64,000 bases of DNA from assembly GCF_000012945.1 (NCBI RefSeq), contig NC_007509.1:1-64000 (forward strand), written 5' to 3'. Below the pieces are notes generated by a model. The model did not search any database. It saw only the letters and a list, made by a program, of their open reading frames with translations, and was not told the origin of the DNA. Below are positions 51,422 through 60,767 of the stretch, piece after piece. Position 1 is the stretch's first letter. Each line of letters begins with the position of its first letter. Position numbers and translations under genes: made by a program. The stretch comes from Burkholderia lata. GTDB lineage: Bacteria > Pseudomonadota > Gammaproteobacteria > Burkholderiales > Burkholderiaceae.

Positions 51422-51850
51422 ATGGAGATCCGTCCCGCCACGGTCGACGACCTGGCGTCGATTGAAGCCCTGCTGCATCAGTGCGGTCTGCCCGTCATCG
51501 GTGTGAGCGATCATTTGCAGGATTTTGTGGTCGCGATGGACGGTTCGACGATGTGCGGGTGCGGTGGCATCGAGCGCTACGACGACGCTGCGCTTTTGCG
51601 CTCCATCGCGGTGGCGGAGCATGCCCGGGATGCTGGATTGGGGCAGCGTATCGTGTCGCGGCTGGTCGCCGCGTGTCATTTGCTGCAAGTCAGGTCGCTG
51701 GTGCTCCTCACAACGACGGCGGAAGACTATTTCGCCCGTCTTGGTTTCGTGTGCGTCGCGCGCGATGACGTACCGCACCTGGTGCGGACGTCGAGCAAAT
51801 TCCAGGGGGTATGTCCAGGCTCGGCCGTTTCGATGCTGCGGGTTCTGTAG
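51422..51850 (+). CDS. arsN2: ArsN2-type GNAT acetyltransferase
   Basis: A 142-residue GNAT-fold protein of the ArsN2 group that ends many ars operons. The acetyl-CoA loop is RSIAVAEHARDAGLGQRIVS, and the strand LVLLTTTAEDYFARLGFVCV is the usual GNAT end. Related ArsN1 acetylates phosphinothricin-like arsinothricin; the ArsN2 substrate is less clear. GGAG precedes the ATG at 51422, 22 bp after arsH. Confidence 0.88.
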   Translation: MEIRPATVDDLASIEALLHQCGLPVIGVSDHLQDFVVAMDGSTMCGCGGIERYDDAALLRSIAVAEHARDAGLGQRIVSRLVAACHLLQVRSLVLLTTTAEDYFARLGFVCVARDDVPHLVRTSSKFQGVCPGSAVSMLRVL

Positions 51851-52399
51851 TCTTCGAGACAGGCGTCGGCCGATCGACGCGACGCTTCAGGGGGATTGAA
51901 TGGCCCCGCACCGCGTGGCGAAGGCAGGGCGCCTTGCCGCGGCGAGCGGACCCAGGCGCCGATCGATCACCACCTGAACCGATCACCCGCCAACCTGGAA
52001 TGTGCGCCCCAACCGTCGGGGTGATATGTCACGCTAGGGATGTAGACCGGGGTGGGCGTCGGATTGCTTGCCACCGGACGACTGACGTTGGGTATGAGAC
52101 TCGGCCACGCCCAAGGGTTGCCCACATGCAGTATATTCCGCGCCGGGGCAACGACGTGGCTGGCCGTTCCCGCACGTGAGCTTATCGAATGACCGGGCTG
52201 TACGACGACCAGGGCGACCAGCAGCGGTATTGAAATGCCGTCCACTTCTCCTCACCGATTCAGGTTGATGGGGTCAATCCACGCAGCGACCGGAGCAGCG
52301 ACCGATGAAAGCACTTTGCACTACCCGTCACGCGCGCCTATATTTTAGGTCACGTGATGACATGATTCCAGAAAACTCCCGGTGTTCACGGAGTTCGTG
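51851..52399. other. Non-coding gap with candidate MarR site
   Basis: About 550 bp between arsN2 and marR. No frame has a family match. Close to marR an A/T-rich promoter-like stretch contains the palindrome TCACGTGA (52350-52357) followed by a related TGACATGA, a plausible MarR operator. The rest shows nothing I can name. Confidence 0.45.
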
Positions 52400-52825
52400 A
52401 TGGCAGCAAGCAATCGAAAGGCCGGCGCAAGCGCCACGAAACACGACCTCGAGCAGCTATCCGAATTTCGCTACCGGCTGCGGCGTTTCCTGCGTTTCTC
52501 GGAGGAAATCCTGCGGGCCGAGGGGCTGACGCCGTTGCAATACATGCTGATGTTGCACACCTGTGCGTTTCCGGACCGCTCGTGGGCGACGGTCGGCGAG
52601 ATAGCCGAGCGGCTGCAGGCGTCCTCGCATGGCACGGTGGCGCTCATCACGCGCTGCGAAGCAGCCGGGCTCGTCCGGCGCCAGACGAGCGAGCAGGATC
52701 GGAGGCAAGCGGAGATCCATCTGACGGAAAAAGGGGCGGAATGCTTGCGCAAGGTTGCGGCCTTGCACAAGTCGGAAATTCAGTCGTTCGGCTGGGCTTT
52801 CCATGACGTCACCGATATCAACTGA
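52400..52825 (+). CDS. MarR-family transcriptional regulator
   Basis: A 141-residue MarR protein. LTPLQYMLMLHTCAFPDRSW, then ATVGEIAERLQASSHGTVAL and RRQTSEQDRRQAEIHLTEKG, contains the helix-turn-helix and the wing D-x-R. GGAG at 52390-52393 favours the ATG at 52400 over the upstream GTG at 52382. It precedes the APC transporter by 125 bp on the same strand and could control it, or itself through TCACGTGA upstream. Confidence 0.83.
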   Translation: MAASNRKAGASATKHDLEQLSEFRYRLRRFLRFSEEILRAEGLTPLQYMLMLHTCAFPDRSWATVGEIAERLQASSHGTVALITRCEAAGLVRRQTSEQDRRQAEIHLTEKGAECLRKVAALHKSEIQSFGWAFHDVTDIN

Positions 52826-52950
52826 ACGCGCGACAGCAACGTGCGCGGATTCGCCGGGACGGCCGATATGTATCGGTCGTCGCGACGACGGGCAGGGCGG
52901 GAGAACGAACACACACGCAGCAGGGGGAGGTCGTTTGCAAGGAGTGGCAT

Positions 52951-54552
52951 ATGAGCACGACCTCGAGCCTCAATCTGGAAGGCAAGCTCCGGCGTGACGC
53001 CGGAATCATCGGGCTGTTGTTCGCCAGCACGACCAGCATGGTCGGTTCCGGCTGGTTGTTCGGCGCCTATCACGCATCGCGCATCGCCGGCCCGCTGAGC
53101 ATCGGCAGTTGGGTGCTCGGCGCGATCATCATCATGCTGATCGCACTGTGTTTCGCCGAACTCGCGGCGATGTTTCCGCGCAGCGGCGCACTGGTGCACA
53201 TGAGCCATGCGAGTCATGGCGTCGGGCTGGGCCGTATCTGGTGCGGTCTCCTGTTTCTGGCATACGTGCCGGTTCCGGCGGTCGAGGCGGAGGCGATCGT
53301 CACGTACGCGAACAACTATCTCCCCTGGTTCATCCAGCCCGGAAGCGCAGGCTTGCTGACGGCTGTCGGCTTCGTCGCATGCGCCGGCCTGCTCGGCATC
53401 ATGGCATTGTTGAACCTGATGGTGATCCGCTGGCTGCTCAGCGTGAACTCGACCATTACGTGGTGGAAGATACTCGTGCCGCTTCTGACGATTGCCGGCT
53501 TGCTGGGCGCGAGCACGCACTGGGGCGTGATGCACGCGGCGCCGGGCAGCTACCATGTGTCCGGCATGTTCACCGCGCTGCCGGCCGCCGGCATCGTCTT
53601 CAGCTATCTGGGTTTTCGAACGGCGATCGACCTGGGCGGCGAAAGCGCCAATCCGCATCGAAACATTCCGCTGGCCGTGATCGGCGCGGTCCTTCTGGCG
53701 GCCGTCATCTACATCCTGCTGCAGGTCGCATTCATCTACGCGCTTGCGCCGGCCGATCTTGCCGCCGGTTGGAACAACCTCAGCTTCAAGGGCGAAATGG
53801 GGCCGTTCGCAGGGCTCGCAACGACCCTCGGCATGGGATGGATGGCCACGCTGCTGTACATCGACGCCTACGTGTCGCCTGGGGGCACTGGCCTGATGTA
53901 CGTCACCGGCGGCTCGCGCATCCTGTTCGCGGCCGGAGAACTGGACGCTGGCCCACGCATGCTGACGCGGTTGAATGCCAACAGGATTCCCTGGGTTGCC
54001 GTACTGATCATGTGGGCGGTCGGTGTGCTGTTCCTGATGCCGTTCCCGGCGTGGCAGCAGATGGTGAGCTATATCACGTCGATCACCGTGCTCACGTATG
54101 GGCTGGGGCCGATCGCGCTGCTTGTCCTGCGACGTAACGTACCGGAGCTGCAGCGGCCGTTCCGCATGAGCGGGGCCGGGTTGATCGCGCCGCTCGCATT
54201 CGTGTGCAGCAACCTCGTCATCTACTGGACCGGCTTCAAGACCAACAACTTCCTGTTCTCGCTGGTGGCGATCGGCTTCGTCCTCTACGCGCTTCACCAT
54301 CACGTCGTGTTGCGCCGTAGCGCGCGTGACTTTGGCTGGAAGCACATCGCGTGGTTGCTCCCGTGGTTCGGCGGGCTGTGGCTGTTGTCATGGATGGGTG
54401 GTATCGGCGGCGGCCTGGGCGTCATCGGATTCGGCTGGGACATTCTGCTGGTCGCCGCCTGGAGCGTGGTGGTGCTCGTGCTGGCCGTGCGCAGTGCGCT
54501 CGATGCCGGCGAGACGTTGGAGATGATGGGGCGCATGAACGAGACCAGTTGA
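52951..54552 (+). CDS. APC-family amino-acid transporter
   Basis: A 533-residue membrane protein with about 12-14 hydrophobic segments and the APC TM1 motif (GLLFASTTSMVGSGWLFGAY). EAEAIVTYANNYLPWF and FSYLGFRTAIDLGGESANPH in TM6 follow the family. The pattern is closest to aspartate:proton symporters (YveA-like) and related acid-stress exchangers. AAGGAG lies before the ATG at 52951. It sits in a cluster with ClC and MntH genes, consistent with pH or ion homeostasis; the substrate is not shown. Confidence 0.85.
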   Translation: MSTTSSLNLEGKLRRDAGIIGLLFASTTSMVGSGWLFGAYHASRIAGPLSIGSWVLGAIIIMLIALCFAELAAMFPRSGALVHMSHASHGVGLGRIWCGLLFLAYVPVPAVEAEAIVTYANNYLPWFIQPGSAGLLTAVGFVACAGLLGIMALLNLMVIRWLLSVNSTITWWKILVPLLTIAGLLGASTHWGVMHAAPGSYHVSGMFTALPAAGIVFSYLGFRTAIDLGGESANPHRNIPLAVIGAVLLAAVIYILLQVAFIYALAPADLAAGWNNLSFKGEMGPFAGLATTLGMGWMATLLYIDAYVSPGGTGLMYVTGGSRILFAAGELDAGPRMLTRLNANRIPWVAVLIMWAVGVLFLMPFPAWQQMVSYITSITVLTYGLGPIALLVLRRNVPELQRPFRMSGAGLIAPLAFVCSNLVIYWTGFKTNNFLFSLVAIGFVLYALHHHVVLRRSARDFGWKHIAWLLPWFGGLWLLSWMGGIGGGLGVIGFGWDILLVAAWSVVVLVLAVRSALDAGETLEMMGRMNETS

Positions 54553-54585
54553 CGGATCGACACACACTCGACACAGGCGGGCGCC

Positions 54586-56549
54586 ATGACATCGGGATCG
54601 ACAGGAGGAGAGGACGGCGCGGCCGGCGAACTCGCATCGCTTCGCGTGGAAACCGGTCGCGTCCAGCGCGCGTCGCAAACGGAAGACGACGCGTCGCCGA
54701 TCGACATGTATCGCCTGAGTTGCCTCGGGATCGTGGTCGGCGTCGTCACCGGAATCGGCGCCGTGGCTTTTCGCGGCTTGATCGGTTTCGTGCACAACGC
54801 GTTTTTCCTCGGCCGGTTTTCGGCCTCGTACAACGCGAGCGAGTTCACGCCCACTTCCGTATGGGGGGCGTTCGTCATACTCGTGCCGGTTGTCGGTGGC
54901 CTGGTTGTGACGTGGCTCGTCTGCACCTTTGCGCCGGAAGCGAAGGGGCACGGCGTGCCCGAGGTGATGGACGCGATCTACTTCAAGCGCGGCGTGATTC
55001 GGCCGGTGGTCGCGATCGTGAAATCTCTGGCGTCCGCGTTCGCCATCGGCACCGGCGCGGCGGTCGGTAGAGAAGGGCCAATCATTCAGATCGGTTCGGC
55101 GCTCGGCTCGACGCTCGGGCAAGCGGTCAGGATGACCACCGGCCAGCGCATCACGCTCGTGGCAGCGGGTGCGGGTGCCGGGATCGCCGCGACGTTCAAT
55201 ACGCCGATCGGCGGCGTCCTGTTCGCGACCGAGCTGATGATGCCGGAGATCAGCGTGAACACGTTCCTTCCCGTTGCGCTCGCGACCGGCACGGCCACCT
55301 TCGTCGGACGGTTGTTTTTCGGCAGTGCGCCGGCATTTCTGGTGCCGGCCCAACTGGGTGCGATTCCCGATCGTCCGGGCAGTGTGCTGACACTCCTGCT
55401 GTATGCGGCGCTCGGCATCGTCACCGGTGTCGGCGCAGCCATGCTGACCCATGGTCTTCATGTTGCGGAGGATATCTTCGAGCGCATTCCGGGCCGCTAT
55501 GCACGTCACGCGCTGGGGATGTTGCTCGTCGGCGTGACGATCTACTTGCTGATGCGCTTCGCCGGGCACTACTACGTAGAAGGCGTGGGATATGCAACGA
55601 TTCAGGCGCTGCTTTACGGACAGCTCGGCGGTGGCCTGTTTCTGATCACGCTGGCGCTCTGCAAGACCCTCGCAACGTCGATCAGTCTGGGCTCGGGATC
55701 CTCTGGCGGTGTCTTCTCGCCGTCGCTGTTCATCGGTGCGGCATTGGGCGCGGCGTTCGCCGCATCCGTCCAGGCCGTATCAGCACGCCTGCGTTCGCGA
55801 TGGTCGGGATGGGGGCGATGGTGGGCGGGGGAACCGGTGCGGCGATGACGGCGGTCGCGATGATCTTCGAGATGACCCGCGACTACGACATCGTGCTGCC
55901 CATGATCATCGCCGTTGCGGTCAGCCTTGCGACCCGGCGCCTGCTTTGCCGCGAAAGCATCTATACGCTCAAGCTCGTGCGTCGCGGTCACGTGATTCCG
56001 AACGCGTTGCATGCCAACATGTTCCTCGTCCAGAACGCGGCGCAAGTGATGGAGACGGACGTGCTCGTGCAGGACGCCGAGGTACTGTTCCGCGACATTC
56101 TGGGCAATCTGGACGGCCCGCCGTTCCGCCACGTGGTCGTTACGCGATCGGGCCGGATCGACGGTGTGCTTCGCATCAACACGGGGTTGCGCCGGGCGAT
56201 CTCGCACGACCATCCGTCGGTGACGCTCGGTATGCTCGCTCAACGCAATTTCATCGTGGTCGCGCCGGGTGAAGCGGCATTCGATGTGATCAGCAAGCTG
56301 CGCCAGAAGCACGCAACCATGGCGGTGGTCGTCACCCAGCCCGAAGAAGAGGGCGCAATGGAGGTGGTCGGGGTCATTGCCAAGGAACACATCGCAGACG
56401 CGGTGGCGAGCAGCATCAGGATCTTTCCCGAGAACCAGCGCGGAACGCAGCGCAGCCTGCGGTCAGGGAAACAGCACGGTGACAGCCATGCGTCGACGCG
56501 GGCCGAAGCGCATGCCGGCAAGGAGGGGCAGCATGAAACTCAGCGTTGA
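54586..56549 (+). pseudogene. ClC chloride channel with C-terminal extension, frameshifted
   Basis: The first frame (54586-55848) carries ClC features: GHGVPEVMDAIYFKRG, AVGREGPIIQIGSALGS (gating Glu region) and SSGGVFSPSLFIGAALG. It then loses homology after FAASVQAV near 55779. The expected continuation, ISTPAFAMVGMGAMVGGGTG AA-, runs in another frame from about 55779, with the last membrane helices and a C-terminal CBS-like region (HVIPNALHANMFLVQNAAQV; FIVVAPGEAAFDVISKLRQK) to 56549. About five codons (FPGIG-like) plus frame are missing, so a small deletion split the gene. It is either a true pseudogene or a sequencing error. Shortly after comes a second, intact ClC. Confidence 0.8.
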
Positions 56550-56787
56550 GCTGGCCGTTCTGCGCCGGCGCCTTGCGGTGGCCCTGCATCTCGACGACTG
56601 GAAGGAAGTGTTGGCCGGCAACCTGCAAGACGAGGCGAGTGACGATCGCGAGTGGGTCATCGTCTACCGAACGGCGAATGGATATTGTTGTCTTTACCGG
56701 GGGCGGCCGGTCGAGTTCGATGAACTCCCCGATGTGCAGTCGTGGTCCGCCGAGATGGATGTCCGGACCTACTTCATGGGCTTGTGA
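56533..56787 (+). CDS. Hypothetical small protein
   Basis: 84 residues from an ATG at 56533 preceded by AGGAGGGG, a strong ribosome site, overlapping the end of the ClC frame by 17 bp. The protein is acidic (KEVLAGNLQDEASDDREWVI; VEFDELPDVQSWSAEMDVRT) with no signal or membrane segment and no family I recognise. Coupling to the ClC gene suggests a common transcript. Confidence 0.6.
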   Translation: MKLSVELAVLRRRLAVALHLDDWKEVLAGNLQDEASDDREWVIVYRTANGYCCLYRGRPVEFDELPDVQSWSAEMDVRTYFMGL

Positions 56788-56858
56788 CCGCGATATCGGT
56801 GCCGAACCGTTCTGTCGGTCAATGCGTGGCGCGAGCGGGCTCCCGCCACGCTGGCGCT

Positions 56859-57362
56859 TCATCGATAAACGATATCCGCGCGACGATTCTGTGCCCACGA
56901 CGCTTCGTCGTGGCCCAATGCAACCGGCTTCTCCTTGCCGAAGCTGACTGCCTCGATCTGTGCATCGGGTACGCCGAGCGTTTCCAGTGTGCGAAGCACG
57001 GCCTGCGACCGGCGCTCGCCCAACGCGAGGTTGTACTCACTGGTGCCACGTTCGTCGGTATTCCCCTGGATCAAGATGTGCCGGCCTGGATGAAGGCGCA
57101 GATAGTCGGCGTGTGCCTGCAGAAGCGACTGGTACTCAGGCTTCACTTCATAGCTGTCGAAATCGAAATAGATGCTGCGTTTTGCGAGCGGGCTGTTGGG
57201 GTTGTTCAATTCGTCAGCCATGGTCGATGGCGTCCCGATCGCCTGACCATTTGCGGTTCCCTGATTCATCATGCCGGCAGTACTGGGCGTCTTTGTCGCG
57301 GAGTGGCATCCACCGAACAGCACAAGGGCCAACAGCACCGCATATCGCGTCAAGCTTTTCAT
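56859..57362 (-). CDS. Pal/OmpA-domain lipoprotein
   Basis: A 167-residue peptidoglycan-associated lipoprotein. The signal ends in a lipobox (LVLFGGC). The OmpA domain (RSIYFDFDSYEVKPEYQSLL; HILIQGNTDERGTSEYNLAL; GERRSQAVLRTLETLGV) has the conserved DAP-binding Asp/Arg positions. It is a paralogue of Pal outside the tol-pal cluster. I used the ATG at 57362, because GGAGA is at better spacing than for the GTG at 57365. Minus strand, convergent with the small gene before it. Confidence 0.87.
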   Translation of the reverse strand: MKSLTRYAVLLALVLFGGCHSATKTPSTAGMMNQGTANGQAIGTPSTMADELNNPNSPLAKRSIYFDFDSYEVKPEYQSLLQAHADYLRLHPGRHILIQGNTDERGTSEYNLALGERRSQAVLRTLETLGVPDAQIEAVSFGKEKPVALGHDEASWAQNRRADIVYR

Positions 57363-57702
57363 CACTGGTCTCCCGAAGAGGGCGTTCGATCGAACGGAAT
57401 GGGTCGCAGATCAACGGAACGGGGCGCGGCATCACTGCCGGAAGCACAGTGAACGGAGCTGCTCCTGTTTGACGGGCGACGGTGTTTTGTAAATGAATTG
57501 AAGGGTGATTCGAAAGACTTTCTTGGTCACATGGTGGGTGAATACAGCCACGTTAACCAGATTAGGAGAAATGTCACATCGTGACTAGTTGCCATGTTAC
57601 GATGCGGAAATTCTGCGAAATCGTGAATTCAGATGTGCTCCCTCAGCTCGCGTCACTCGACGTCCGGTCGTCCCGATACGAAAGGCCGGGGCGAGCTTCT
57701 TG

Positions 57703-57729
57703 AACCCGGCTACCCAGCTGGGTTTTTTT
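57703..57729 (+). terminator. Rho-independent terminator without an upstream gene
   Basis: AACCCGGCT-ACCC-AGCTGGGTT (57703-57724, one G-U pair) followed by seven T in all. It is a strong intrinsic terminator just before the MFS gene, but 57363-57700 shows no plus-strand gene to terminate. It is probably a relic of DNA moved here together with the MFS gene. The remaining intergenic DNA must hold the divergent Pal promoter. Confidence 0.8.
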
Positions 57730-57766
57730 GTCCGTTGTTGGATCCGTTCGGTAAATCGCGTCAACG

Positions 57767-58954
57767 ATGTCCCAGTCGTCCATCGTGTCTTCCCGCATGA
57801 CCGCGCCCGAATTGCGCGCGACCACGTCGCTCGCGGCGATCTTCGCGCTGCGCATGCTCGGCCTGTTCATGATCATGCCGGTGTTCTCGGTCTACGCGAA
57901 AACCATCCCGGGCGGCGACAACGTGCTGCTCGTCGGCATCGCGCTCGGGGCCTACGGCGTCACACAGTCGCTGTTCTATATCTTTTACGGCTGGGCGTCC
58001 GACAAGTTCGGCCGCAAGCCGGTGATCGCCACGGGCCTCGTGATCTTCGCGATCGGCAGCTTCGTCGCCGCGTCCGCGCACGACATCACGTGGATCATCG
58101 TCGGCCGGGTGATCCAGGGGATGGGCGCGGTGTCGTCCGCGGTGCTCGCGTTCATCGCCGACCTGACCTCCGAGCAGAACCGCACGAAGGCGATGGCGAT
58201 GGTCGGCGGGTCGATCGGCGTATCGTTCGCGGTCGCGATCGTCGGTGCGCCGATCGTGTTCCACTGGGTCGGGATGAGCGGGCTGTTCGCGATCGTCGGC
58301 GTGCTGTCGATCCTCGCGATCGGCGTCGTGCTGTGGATCGTGCCCGACGCGGCGAAGCCCGTGCACGTGCCCGCACCGTTCGCCGAGGTGCTGCACAACG
58401 TCGAGCTGCTGCGCCTGAACTTCGGCGTGCTGGTGCTGCACGCGACGCAGACGGCGCTGTTTCTCGTCGTGCCCCGCCTGCTCGTCGACGGCGGCCTGCC
58501 GGTCGCCGCGCACTGGAAGGTCTACCTGCCGGTGATGGGGCTCGCGTTCGTGATGATGGTCCCGGCGATCATCGTCGCGGAAAAACGGGGCAAGATGAAG
58601 CCGGTGCTGCTCGGCGGCATCCTGGCTATCCTGATCGGCCAATTGCTGCTGGGCAGCGCGCCGCATACCATCCTGATTGTGGCGGCGGTTCTTTTCGTCT
58701 ACTTCCTTGGTTTCAACATCCTGGAAGCGTCGCAGCCGTCGCTCGTGTCGAAGCTTGCGCCCGGCTCGCGCAAGGGCGCGGCCACGGGCGTCTACAACAC
58801 CACGCAGTCGATCGGGCTCGCGCTCGGCGGCATCGTGGGCGGCTGGCTGCTCAAGCAAGGCGGCCCGAACATGGTGTTTCTGATGTGTGCCGGCATGGTT
58901 GCAGTATGGTTGGCGATCGCATTCGGCATGAAGCCGCCGCCGCGGCGAGCCTGA
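57767..58954 (+). CDS. MFS transporter, YajR-like drug:H+ antiporter
   Basis: A 395-residue 12-TM transporter. LRMLGLFMIMPVFSVYAKTI in TM1, YGWASDKFGRKPVIATGLVI after TM2 (motif A, G-x3-D-x2-GR-R/K) and FIADLTSEQNRTKAMAMVGG SI- in TM5 fit the DHA1/YajR group of exporters. The C-terminal soluble domain of YajR is absent. The ATG at 57767 lacks a clear Shine-Dalgarno; the Met 11 codons later is an alternative. It follows an orphan terminator. Confidence 0.85.
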   Translation: MSQSSIVSSRMTAPELRATTSLAAIFALRMLGLFMIMPVFSVYAKTIPGGDNVLLVGIALGAYGVTQSLFYIFYGWASDKFGRKPVIATGLVIFAIGSFVAASAHDITWIIVGRVIQGMGAVSSAVLAFIADLTSEQNRTKAMAMVGGSIGVSFAVAIVGAPIVFHWVGMSGLFAIVGVLSILAIGVVLWIVPDAAKPVHVPAPFAEVLHNVELLRLNFGVLVLHATQTALFLVVPRLLVDGGLPVAAHWKVYLPVMGLAFVMMVPAIIVAEKRGKMKPVLLGGILAILIGQLLLGSAPHTILIVAAVLFVYFLGFNILEASQPSLVSKLAPGSRKGAATGVYNTTQSIGLALGGIVGGWLLKQGGPNMVFLMCAGMVAVWLAIAFGMKPPPRRA

Positions 58955-59011
58955 ACGATCCGGACAGCGTTTGAAAATGAACAAGACTGACGAGTGGGCA
59001 GGGGGAGACCG

Positions 59012-60331
59012 ATGATCCGCATTTCCGCGCTCGCAGATCGACGCGCGTTGCTGCATGCGCGGCGTCTGTGGCTTCACTATGGCGTGTTCTGGCTGGGTGC
59101 GGTGGCGGTCGGCCTTGTCGCGGTGCTTTACGCGAAGCTGATCGATTTCGGCTACGCGGTGTTTCTGGGCTATGCCGCCGAACATGCATGGTTGCCGCTG
59201 ATCGTCACGCCGCTGATCGGTGCGGTGACGGTCTGGCTGACGCGGAGATTCTTCGATGGTGCGGAGGGGAGCGGCATTCCACAGGTGATTGCCATGCTGC
59301 ATGCGCCGGGCAACACGGGTGCGCGGCTGCTCAAGTTCCGGATCCTGATCGGGAAGATACTCGTCTCGTTCCTGGCCATTCTCGGCGGGTTCACGATCGG
59401 CCGCGAAGGCCCGACGATTCACGTCGGGGCCGCACTCATGTTCAACCTGCGGCAGTTTTATCCTCAGCGGTTTCGGGCGATTCGCCCGGGCGTGCTCGAG
59501 CACCGGCTGGCCCTCGCGGGCGCGGCGGCAGGCCTTTCCGCCGCGTTCAATGCACCGCTTGCCGGTGTCGTGTTCGCGATCGAGGAACTCACGCGCAGTT
59601 TCGAACAACGGACGAGTGGCGTGCTGATCACGGCGATCATCTTCGCCGGTATCGTGTCGCTCGGCATTCAGGGTAACTACGTTTATTTCGGTACGATCGA
59701 CGTAGGGGCGCACCTGCCTCAGTCGCTGGCGCTTGCGGTCATCCTCATCGGTGTGATCGCGGGCGTCATGGGCGGAATCTTCTGCTGGTTGTTGCTCAAC
59801 ACGCGACGCTGGATGCCGCGACGGCTTCAGGATTTTCGTGCCGGCCAGCCCGTGCTGTTCGGCGCGGCGTGCGGGCTGGTCGTCGCGGTCGTCGGTGTGG
59901 CGACGCACGGCCATACGTTCGGCAGCGGATACGCGGAAGCCCGGAGCATGCTCGAAAGCCACACGAACGTGAGCGTGCTGTACCCGGTGTTCAAGATGGT
60001 TTCGATGATCGGCTCGTACCTGCCCGGCGCGCCGGGCGGGTTGTTTGCACCGTCGCTCGCGATCGGTGCCGGGATCGGCAACACGCTGCATACCCTGTTC
60101 TCGGGCATGCAGCTGCAGATGCTGATCGCGCTTGGCATGGTCGGCTATCTTGCGGCGGTCACGCAGAGCCCGATCACTGCGTTCGTGATCGTCATCGAGA
60201 TGATCAACGGCCACGCACTCGTCATCTCGTTGATGGCCACGGCGCTGATCGCCAGCCGCGTGTCGCGATTCTTTGCTCCGCCGCTGTACGAAGCGTTGTC
60301 GACACGCTATTTTCCCGCTGACCACCGATGA
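59012..60331 (+). CDS. ClC-type chloride/proton antiporter or channel
   Basis: A 439-residue membrane protein with the full set of ClC selectivity motifs: GAEGSGIPQVIAML (GSGIP), FTIGREGPTIHVGAALM (GREGP with the gating Glu), and GAPGGLFAPSLAIGAGIGNT (GxFxP). No CBS domain follows, as in ClcB. GGGGGAGA precedes the ATG at 59012. It is intact, unlike the ClC gene 2.5 kb upstream. In enteric bacteria such proteins support acid resistance with amino-acid antiporters, in keeping with its neighbours. Confidence 0.88.
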   Translation: MIRISALADRRALLHARRLWLHYGVFWLGAVAVGLVAVLYAKLIDFGYAVFLGYAAEHAWLPLIVTPLIGAVTVWLTRRFFDGAEGSGIPQVIAMLHAPGNTGARLLKFRILIGKILVSFLAILGGFTIGREGPTIHVGAALMFNLRQFYPQRFRAIRPGVLEHRLALAGAAAGLSAAFNAPLAGVVFAIEELTRSFEQRTSGVLITAIIFAGIVSLGIQGNYVYFGTIDVGAHLPQSLALAVILIGVIAGVMGGIFCWLLLNTRRWMPRRLQDFRAGQPVLFGAACGLVVAVVGVATHGHTFGSGYAEARSMLESHTNVSVLYPVFKMVSMIGSYLPGAPGGLFAPSLAIGAGIGNTLHTLFSGMQLQMLIALGMVGYLAAVTQSPITAFVIVIEMINGHALVISLMATALIASRVSRFFAPPLYEALSTRYFPADHR

Positions 60332-60767
60332 CCTTCCGGGGCATTGTTCCAGGGCATAGAAGATCATTAACCGCGTTCGTCTCGACTCGTGATAGGCCTG
60401 CTGAGCCTTCTTGCCACGTTGATGCTGACCACGCCTCGATTTCGCGTACAGCGGGAATATCGTCAATTTCCTGCTTGGCTTCGAATGATGGATCATGACG
60501 ATCGCAGCAGCAAACGCGCTGATCTTCTTCGCGACGGAATCTCCGGTGTCGTATGGCATATTGCATTTTCTTGATGCATTCTCGAGCGGATTCGGGATGC
60601 CAGTCATCGCGGTTGCAGAGATGAGGTCCTTCACGCATGGCCACCGGCTGTCGGTGGGGCAGGACGCGCATTTTTTCGTGATGGCGGCGGCCGGCGCGAT
60701 CGCTCTGGTGGCAACCGGGTCCGCTCAAAGCGTGCTGCCGTAAAAGCCATCCAACTGATTCCGCCGC
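60332..60767. other. Convergent gap, weak small frame only
   Basis: About 440 bp between the convergent ClC and mntH genes. A plus-strand frame from the ATG at 60495 to 60743 (82 codons, MTIAAANALIFFATESPVSY and on) has one hydrophobic segment at its end but no ribosome site or family match; I do not call it. The 3' ends of both flanking genes lack a clear T-tract hairpin. Confidence 0.4.

Noticed and set aside
52780..54345. 521-codon minus-strand frame opposite the APC transporter
   Set aside because: Shadow frame; no signal, membrane or domain pattern.
57761..60634. 957-codon minus-strand frame
   Set aside because: Antisense to the MFS and ClC genes, low-complexity charged composition, no domain.
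60495..60743. 82-codon plus-strand frame with a hydrophobic end
   Set aside because: No ribosome site or family; in a convergent gap where chance frames are common.
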